In this document: piece by piece, positions 29,435 to 37,302 of the stretch | Position numbering within the stretch: the stretch's first letter is position 1 | How the letters are laid out: the number at the start of each line of letters is the position of its first letter | Source: Methanomicrobiales archaeon | GTDB lineage: Archaea; Halobacteriota; Methanomicrobia; Methanomicrobiales; Methanomicrobiaceae | Assembly (NCBI GenBank): GCA_013415665.1 | Contig: JAAEEQ010000002.1 | Location: 1-37,302, forward strand | Direction: 5' to 3' | Length of the DNA stretch: 37,302 nt | Program-made: the position numbers and the translations under genes | The notes under the pieces: generated by a model | What the model was told of the DNA's origin: nothing | Database searches by the model: none | The model's input: only the letters and a program-made list of their open reading frames with translations

Positions 29435-29834
29435 GGGAATACTCTGCATAACAGCTCGTCGACTCCCAAACACGGATTTTTGCGACCCGTGCCGGGATGC
29501 CCTGTTCGGTGCACGCTCGTTTGATCTGGTCCGCGAAAAGCCGGGCAAGATTTTCACTGGTCGGATCGCCCTCGGTGGTGATGACCTCCTGGAACTGCGC
29601 AAGGCACGCAACCATCGGATCGTCACGGTTGAGAATGACCTGATGGTCGTACCGGTGCACAACCTCCTTGATGAGGTTGTAATCCACGAGGATGCAACTC
29701 GCCGCATCCACCGGCCCGTCCATCCAGACTTCCACCCGCCACTGGTGACCGTGAAGCCGGAAACACTTCCCTTTATAGTGCAGGAGCCGGTGGCTGGCTT
29801 CGAAATATGCCTCCTTGTAAATGCGGGTCGTCAT
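29421..29834 (-). CDS. queD: 6-pyruvoyl-tetrahydropterin synthase / QueD-like 6-carboxytetrahydropterin synthase
   Basis: YFEASHRLLHYKGKCFRLHGHQWRVEVWMDG; LNRDDPMVA; TSENLARLFADQIK; ATG at 29834. Confidence 0.94.
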   Translation of the reverse strand: MTTRIYKEAYFEASHRLLHYKGKCFRLHGHQWRVEVWMDGPVDAASCILVDYNLIKEVVHRYDHQVILNRDDPMVACLAQFQEVITTEGDPTSENLARLFADQIKRACTEQGIPARVAKIRVWESTSCYAEYSHEDL

Positions 29835-29856
29835 TGTACAGCATTTGTATCCGCAG

Positions 29857-29866
29857 GCTTATAAGC
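29857..29866 (-). promoter_or_regulatory. TATA-like element upstream of queD
   Basis: Minus-strand GCTTATAAGC about 25 nt upstream of the queD ATG. Confidence 0.5.
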
Positions 29867-30314
29867 ATCGGGGAGCGGAAGCGCGGAAGTGCGCGCATTC
29901 GGGCAGTGCAGAGAAAGGAGGGCTGAGGGATGCGGCGGCAACGGGGGGAGGAACTCCGGTTCGAACGGCACGGGGCGTGTGCGGGGAGCGGGAGGATGGC
30001 CCCGGGCTGGACAGCGGCCACACAATCCCTCCCGGCAGCGTGAGGGGGGGTTTTCGGCACCGTCGTGGTTGTCGCGGCGCAGGCGGCCGGGAGGGAGGCG
30101 CACCGGCATCGGCGATGCCCGGTGATGGGGCATGTACGGCCCCGCCGTGCACAGGAAAGACGAGGTTTAATACGCCGGGACGCCTAGTAACATAGCCAGA
30201 AATCTGATATAGGGTGGCAGCGGCGGAGGGGATCCGGGGGTTAAATGCCCCTGGTTTCTGCCGTAAACGGATAAATCCGGCAATTTCCGTGAACGGGCGG
30301 TGTCCTCTCAGCCA

Positions 30315-30327
30315 CAATATATATATC
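30315..30327 (+). promoter_or_regulatory. TATA box for rps12-rps7-fusA
   Basis: AATATATATATC in an otherwise GC-rich intergenic region about 80 nt upstream of the rps12 ATG. Confidence 0.65.
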
Positions 30328-30400
30328 AATTTCGCGCGTTAGTTAATAGCACAAAGAGGCTAGCCCATCACGCTATTAAAGAGCATTGCGAGGGTATCCA

Positions 30401-30829
30401 ATGGGAAATGGAAAATTTGCAGCCAGAAAATGTAAGCGCGACGCCAAGCAGGGCAGATGGCGCGACGTAAACTATTCGCGTCGCCAGCTTGGTCTTGACA
30501 TTAAGTCGGACCCGCTCGAGGGCGCGCCGCAGGCACGGGGCATCGTGCTCGAAAAGGTCGGTGTCGAGGCGAAACAGCCGAACTCGGCAATCAGAAAGTG
30601 CGTTCGCGTTCAGCTCATCAAAAACGGGCGCCAGGTCACGGCATTCGCCGTCGGCGACGGCGCGATCAACTTCATCGACGAACACGACGAAGTCACGATT
30701 GAGGGTATCGGCGGGCGTCTCGGCCGGTCGAAGGGCGATATTCCGGGGGTCCGGTTCCAGGTGACCGAGGTAAACAATGTGAGCCTCCATGAAATGGTCA
30801 TCGGCAGAAAGGAGAAGCCGCGGCGGTGA
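30401..30829 (+). CDS. rps12: Ribosomal protein S12 (uS12)
   Basis: [77 protein letters not shown]; archaeal uS12. Confidence 0.97.
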   Translation: MGNGKFAARKCKRDAKQGRWRDVNYSRRQLGLDIKSDPLEGAPQARGIVLEKVGVEAKQPNSAIRKCVRVQLIKNGRQVTAFAVGDGAINFIDEHDEVTIEGIGGRLGRSKGDIPGVRFQVTEVNNVSLHEMVIGRKEKPRR

Positions 30830-31440
30830 TACTGATGACAGAAGCAGAAATAACGGAGAACACAGGCAAGGCGGATATGAAAAATCTGCTCTTCAACCGG
30901 TGGGACATTTCCGAAGTGGAGATCAAGGACCCCGGCCTTGTCCGGTACGTCAACATCCACTCGATGATCGTGCCGCACTCCTGCGGGAAACTTGCAGGGC
31001 AGCAGTTTGCAAAGAGCGAGATGCTCATCGTCGAGCGGCTCATCAACAAGCTGATGCAGAGCGAGCAAAACACCGGGAAAAAGGAGCTGACCATCCGGAT
31101 TGTCAAGGATGCCTTCGAAATCATCCATAAAAAGACCAAGCGCAACCCCGTTGAAGTGCTGGTCGAGGCAATCGCGAATGCAGGGCCCCGCGAAGAGACC
31201 GTCCGCCTGAAGTACGGCGGCATCAACGTCCCGAAGTCGGTCGACACCGCACCGCAGCGCCGGGTGGATTCCGCACTGACCTTCATCGCCCGCGGCGTCC
31301 GGGCGGCATCGCACAAGAAAAAGAAGCCGGTTGCGGCCGTACTCGCAGACGAGCTCATCGCCGCGGCAGGCGGAGATTCCCGCTGCTTCTCGGTGGGTAA
31401 GAAAGAAGAGCGCGAGCGCGTGGCGAAATCCGCCAGATAA
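30826..31440 (+). CDS. rps7: Ribosomal protein S7 (uS7)
   Basis: [62 protein letters not shown] overlap with rps12 (GTG 30826), alternative ATG at 30835. Confidence 0.96.
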   Translation: MILMTEAEITENTGKADMKNLLFNRWDISEVEIKDPGLVRYVNIHSMIVPHSCGKLAGQQFAKSEMLIVERLINKLMQSEQNTGKKELTIRIVKDAFEIIHKKTKRNPVEVLVEAIANAGPREETVRLKYGGINVPKSVDTAPQRRVDSALTFIARGVRAASHKKKKPVAAVLADELIAAAGGDSRCFSVGKKEERERVAKSAR

Positions 31441-31460
31441 TCCTTTTTTATGGTGTTTTC

Positions 31461-33653
<2,193 letters not shown>

Positions 33654-33719
33654 TTTCCACCCTTTTCTAACATTTTTTAGCGGTCCGGCACAGCCATTCC
33701 CGGAGCGGCGCGCCTTCCT

Positions 33720-33737
33720 GCAGGTCAGGGGACCTGC
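33720..33737. repeat. Perfect 7-bp inverted repeat GCAGGTC-AGGG-GACCTGC
   Basis: Read directly in the sequence downstream of fusA and upstream of the HTH-PAS gene. Confidence 0.6.
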
Positions 33738-33738
33738 C

Positions 33739-33795
33739 GATAATCTGATGAATTATCCTAGCCGATAATTCATTGAAATATACAGAAAGGATAAT
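33739..33795 (+). promoter_or_regulatory. Array of GATAAT/ATTATC half-sites including palindrome GAATTATC-N6-GATAATTC
   Basis: GATAAT at 33739, 33764 and 33790; ATTATC at 33752; TTTATATG TATA-like element near 33810-33817; ATG at 33839. Confidence 0.6.
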
Positions 33796-33838
33796 CATAG
33801 GGGAATCTTTTTTATATGTAGACATTGTTGATTTAATC

Positions 33839-35038
33839 ATGGTCGCGGACCATAAGGATTACTCAGCAATACTGGATGTTTTACGGGCGAATCCTCGGGG
33901 CATGTCTGTCACGCAGATCGCCGAGGCGATCGGTATGAACCGTATCTCCGTCGCACGCTATCTGGACGTACTGCGTACTTCCGGACAGGTTGACATGGAG
34001 CCGTACGGGCAGGCAAAGGTATACTACCTCTCCCAGAGGGTGCCCATCTCAGCGATGCTTAACTTTTCTTCGGACATGGTGGTTGTTCTCTCGAAAGAAC
34101 AGAGAATTATCGAGGCGAATACGAATTTTACCCGGATATTCAACCTGCCCCGCGATAAGATTCTTGACAAGCCGATCCAGAACGTCCTGCACCCCATCAC
34201 CCCTGACCTGAGCATACAGAAAAAGATCGACAGCGCACTGGAAGGTGAGGAGGTAGTCGAGGAGATCCGGGTCCTCAAAGACCACGAAGAGCTTTTTTTC
34301 AGGATGAAGATCGTCCCCACGGCGTTCACCGACGGCTCTCCCGGCATCACCATTCTTCTCGAGGACATCACCGAACAGAAGCGTTCCGTCGATGCACTCA
34401 TCGAAAGCGAGACGAAATTCCGCATGCTCTTTAACAACGCCAACGACTCCATCATACTGCACGCCCTCGACGATGAAGGCCATCCGGACGGTTTTCTCGA
34501 GGTCAACGATGTCGCATGCAGGAACCTTGGCTATTCGCGTGAAGAGCTGCTGGCAATGACCGTGGAAGAGATCAATGCCCCGGAGAGCCTTGATCAACTT
34601 CCCGCCATCTTCGAACGGCTCTTTTCGAAAGGGCACGCGACATTCGAGGAGGTGCAGATACGAAAAGACGGGAGCGCGATTCCCGTCGAGACCAGTTCGC
34701 ACCTCTTCGAGCTGAACCAGAAACTCGTCGTCATTTCGATCTCCCGTGACATCACCGAGCGCAAGGAGATGCAAAAGCGCGAACGGGAAGCGTTCCGGCA
34801 GATCGAGAAGAATCTCGAGCAGTTTTTAACACTCACCAACCACATCAGAAATCCGCTCTCCGTCATCGTTGCCTACGAGGACATGCTGCCTTCCGAGGCA
34901 AGTGAAAAGATCCTCGAGCAGGCACGCATCATCAACGATATTCTCACCCAGCTCGATTGCGGCTGGCTCGAGTCGGTGGAAGTGCGCGACTTTTTGAAAC
35001 GGCGCTTCCAGCTCTACGAAGAGACACAGGAATCCTGA
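33839..35038 (+). CDS. HTH-PAS-PAS regulator with a DHp-like C-terminal segment and no kinase ATPase domain
   Basis: MVADHKDYSAILDVLRANPRGMSVTQIAEAIGMNRISVARYLDVLRTSGQVDMEPYGQAKVYYLS (wHTH); two PAS regions ending in ILLEDITEQKRS and ISISRDITERKE; FLTLTNHIRNPLSVI (H-box like). Confidence 0.88.
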   Translation: MVADHKDYSAILDVLRANPRGMSVTQIAEAIGMNRISVARYLDVLRTSGQVDMEPYGQAKVYYLSQRVPISAMLNFSSDMVVVLSKEQRIIEANTNFTRIFNLPRDKILDKPIQNVLHPITPDLSIQKKIDSALEGEEVVEEIRVLKDHEELFFRMKIVPTAFTDGSPGITILLEDITEQKRSVDALIESETKFRMLFNNANDSIILHALDDEGHPDGFLEVNDVACRNLGYSREELLAMTVEEINAPESLDQLPAIFERLFSKGHATFEEVQIRKDGSAIPVETSSHLFELNQKLVVISISRDITERKEMQKREREAFRQIEKNLEQFLTLTNHIRNPLSVIVAYEDMLPSEASEKILEQARIINDILTQLDCGWLESVEVRDFLKRRFQLYEETQES

Positions 35039-35124
35039 ATATTCCTTTTTTTTGATTGCCCGGCGAGGCAAGCATTAAATACCATCATCAATATGATGAG
35101 AACTGCACCAGGAGTGTGAGTTGT

Positions 35125-35442
35125 GTGGATCTGTTTGAAGAAAAAATGAAGGCATTAAAGGACATGGCGCCGGAAAACCAGATGCAGGTGGTTGGAAAGC
35201 TCAAGGAGCGATGTCCCTGCCCGACCTGTCCGAGCTATACCGGCTGCGCGAAAAATGCCGGTGAGACGCTGTTCTGTACGACCGGCAAGAGTTTCATGTG
35301 CATATCGGAGGAGAAGGGGTGTAGCTGCCCCACCTGCCCGATTGCGAAGGAAATGGGACTGAAGTACCAGTTTTTCTGCACCCGCGGCTCGGAGAAGGCC
35401 CAGAGGTATGAAAATACCATCTGGGGCACAAAAATGATTTAA
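35125..35442 (+). CDS. DUF2769-like Cys-rich protein
   Basis: GTG start (VDLFEEKMKALKDM) with upstream CAGGAG; duplicated module CPCPTCPSYTGC..FCTTG / CSCPTCPIAKE..FCTRG. Confidence 0.78.
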   Translation: MDLFEEKMKALKDMAPENQMQVVGKLKERCPCPTCPSYTGCAKNAGETLFCTTGKSFMCISEEKGCSCPTCPIAKEMGLKYQFFCTRGSEKAQRYENTIWGTKMI

Positions 35443-36113
35443 AACACCCCACTCTTTTTGCCCGTTCCGGCAATTGCCGATGCGATCGCAGCTGCCCGCT
35501 TTTCGGAGAGAATATCAGGGTACGAAAGGATATGGCGGGTAAGTTCATCGCGGTACACGATATCCACCGTCGAATCCTCGATGATGGACTTCATCGCGGG
35601 GTTGGCAAAGACAATCACCGCATACACCCATTCGCCGAGATTCTTCTCGCGCAGGAACCGTGCAAGGACGGTGGCATTGTATTTTGCCTGCCTGCTCGGG
35701 CTTCTGCCGAGGGGGATCCATCGTTCCCGCACTTTCCGGTACCATGCGTCCTGCCTGCATGCGATGAAGCCCGCGTAATTCTTCGTTTCCAGGACAAAGA
35801 CACCTTTCGGGCCGACGAGGACGTGATCGATATCCCCGTCCGCCCCGGGCAGGCAGACGCTGTTGAACAGGTACCAGCGGTCGTCAAACGCTGAAAGAAC
35901 CGAACCGACCGCATTCTCGCCGCGGATCCCGGCCGCATACGCCCGGTGCTTCCCCGGACAGTACAGGAGCGGGATCGGGAGCAGGATCAGGAACAGCGGG
36001 TGCGCGAGCAGCGCCGCCAGCAGCAGACCGGCGGTGCCGCCAACGGCAGCCAGCAGGTAGAGGCGTGCACGCTGTTCCAGATACCGGTTCCTGTCCCCTG
36101 ACGCGTGCACCAT
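35439..36113 (-). CDS. NERD (nuclease-related) domain membrane protein
   Basis: Hydrophobic N-terminus, then GIRGENAVGSVLSAFDDRWYLFNSVCLPGADGDIDHVLVGPKGVFVLETKNYAGFI (NERD core D..E.K). Confidence 0.88.
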   Translation of the reverse strand: MVHASGDRNRYLEQRARLYLLAAVGGTAGLLLAALLAHPLFLILLPIPLLYCPGKHRAYAAGIRGENAVGSVLSAFDDRWYLFNSVCLPGADGDIDHVLVGPKGVFVLETKNYAGFIACRQDAWYRKVRERWIPLGRSPSRQAKYNATVLARFLREKNLGEWVYAVIVFANPAMKSIIEDSTVDIVYRDELTRHILSYPDILSEKRAAAIASAIAGTGKKSGVF

Positions 36114-36208
36114 GCGGATAGAGGTGATGCCGGGGAAACGAAGAGCATATCGGTTCCCGCCGTTGTATCGGGACGGGGAAGCATTGAAGACCGGCCGCGA
36201 CCGATCTG

Positions 36209-36601
36209 ATGGCAATGAACGGGCAACCGGCATACCACCCCGGCGTCTGCAATATCGGCGATGATGAAACCCGGCTCAGGCGAAACCTCGGGTGGGCGGG
36301 GTTTGCCGCGGCGCTCCTGTTCGCGGCACCGGTGATCTTCTGCGGGCTCCCCCGCGGCGTGCGCCTGTTTGTCGCCATCCCTGTTTTTATCGCAGCGCTG
36401 GGATTCATACAGGCTAAAATGCATTTTTGTGCCTACTTCGGCCTGCGATCGCTCGTGAATTTCCGCGATGCCGGTGCAACCCCCGAAGCGATCTGGGAGG
36501 AGCGTCTGCGGGCACTCGATCGGCGGCAGGCATGGCGGATTATCGGCTATGCCGCAGCCGTCACCGCAGCGGTGACCGCAGTCCTCTGGCTGCTGCCCTA
36601 A
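36209..36601 (+). CDS. Small membrane protein, hypothetical
   Basis: 130 aa with predicted TM segments GFAAALLFAAPVIFCGL, LFVAIPVFIAALGFI and IIGYAAAVTAAVTAVLWLL. Confidence 0.6.
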   Translation: MAMNGQPAYHPGVCNIGDDETRLRRNLGWAGFAAALLFAAPVIFCGLPRGVRLFVAIPVFIAALGFIQAKMHFCAYFGLRSLVNFRDAGATPEAIWEERLRALDRRQAWRIIGYAAAVTAAVTAVLWLLP

Positions 36602-36604
36602 GGC

Positions 36605-37189
36605 TTACGGCCGGCGCAGGCTGCCGAACAGGATGGCGGCGAGCAGGATCGCCCCCCCCGCGATCCAGACCGGGAGAGGGGCCGGTGTTGCCGGGACGGA
36701 TGGTTCTGCCGGTGGCAGCGTGGCCGCCGGCGTCCCGGTCTCCGCCGGCGCCGCCGTTGTCGGCACTGCTGCCGTCTTCGGCGGGAGCGGCGGATTCAGC
36801 ACAAACGTCGCCGTCTCGGCGACATCGGTTTCCAGGATCTCTGCGGTGACGAGGTACGTTCCCGCGGTATACCCGGTGGTATCGACCGTAAACTCCCAAC
36901 GGTTGATGCCGTTGCCCTTCTCGACGACAACCTCGCCCGCCGTGCCGCCGCCGAATCCCGGATCCGTCTTGGATGTGGGGCCGAACCCCAGCGGTTCAAT
37001 CGTGACCAGAATGCGGTTTCCGGGCGAGAATGCCGTCGTGCCTGCGACGGTCAGGGAATCCCCCGAATATTTCTCCCCGGCCGGATACACCGTGATCGCG
37101 GCCGATGCGCACGTGACCAGCAGCACGATGGCAACTAGGGCCATGCCCGTGGCACCGGGCGTCCGCCCGCCTGCAACATATGCGAACAT
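36605..37189 (-). CDS. Secreted/surface-anchored protein with C-terminal Pro/Thr-rich stalk and TM anchor
   Basis: Signal-like ALVAIVLLVTCASAAITVYPAGEKYSGDSLTVAGTT, beta-rich domain, PAETGTPAATLPPAEPSVPATPAPLP linker, terminal TM IAGGAILLAAILFGSLRRP. Start 37189 or 37213. Confidence 0.7.
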   Translation of the reverse strand: MFAYVAGGRTPGATGMALVAIVLLVTCASAAITVYPAGEKYSGDSLTVAGTTAFSPGNRILVTIEPLGFGPTSKTDPGFGGGTAGEVVVEKGNGINRWEFTVDTTGYTAGTYLVTAEILETDVAETATFVLNPPLPPKTAAVPTTAAPAETGTPAATLPPAEPSVPATPAPLPVWIAGGAILLAAILFGSLRRP

Positions 37190-37250
37190 GCCAGAGTAAT
37201 TGCCTGTCTCCATGAATACTTTTATGCAACATCTTGTCATTTGTGCATAC

Positions 37251-37302
37251 ATGCGCAAGACCGCTGAACTATCGGGCGTGCCGGGAATGCTCCGCCCGTT
37301 CA
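37251..37302 (+). CDS. Partial CDS running off the window edge (MRKTAELSGVPGMLRPF...)
   Basis: ATG at 37251 open to the window end, about 30 nt downstream of an AT-rich TATA-like element; too short to identify. Confidence 0.3.
   Translation, partial: MRKTAELSGVPGMLRPF

Noticed and set aside
29920-30180. Possible RNase P RNA or tRNA-like segment (GGAGGAACTCC, GGTTCGAAC)
   Set aside because: Short resemblance only; the conserved RNase P core and a foldable tRNA cloverleaf could not be assembled by eye. Rfam/Infernal would be decisive.
29859-30329. 156-aa minus-strand ORF and 124-aa plus-strand ORF in the queD-rps12 gap
   Set aside because: Pro/Arg/Gly-rich composition, no RBS, and the minus ORF starts inside the rps12 TATA element; treated as non-coding.

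Overview
GC-rich archaeal chromosomal window, most likely a Methanomicrobiales-type methanogen (SepRS, Taw1, aRF1, archaeal S12/S7/EF-2, SufBC, methanogen-style HisKA/PAS proteins). It is densely coding. From left to right: (i) a UDP-GlcNAc synthesis cluster (glmS, two tandem GlmU-like nucleotidylyltransferases, glmM) continuing into a minus-strand run with a cyclase-like hydrolase, pcm and a minimal SufCB pair; (ii) an accessory stretch with an archaeal AAA ATPase, a transglutaminase-like lipoprotein, a compact MrfB-MrfA-small TM protein-THEP1 gene set, a PBP4/S13-type D,D-peptidase homologue, a UbiA-family prenyltransferase, small Cys-containing proteins and a REC-GAF-PAS histidine kinase; (iii) a decoding cluster (sepS, taw1, argS, prf1); (iv) a hydrolase/NUDIX/queC/queE/queD run; (v) a roughly 0.5 kb unexplained intergenic region followed by rps12-rps7-fusA; (vi) an HTH-PAS-PAS regulator with an upstream GATAAT half-site array, a DUF2769-like Cys-rich protein, a NERD nuclease-domain protein and a secreted/anchored protein. 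I saw no CRISPR array, transposase, tRNA or rRNA. The most interesting items are the four-gene MrfAB-like operon, the half-site array upstream of the HTH-PAS regulator, palindromic boxes upstream of rps12, and the D,D-peptidase homologue in an apparent methanogen. All family calls come from reading motifs; no database search was run.
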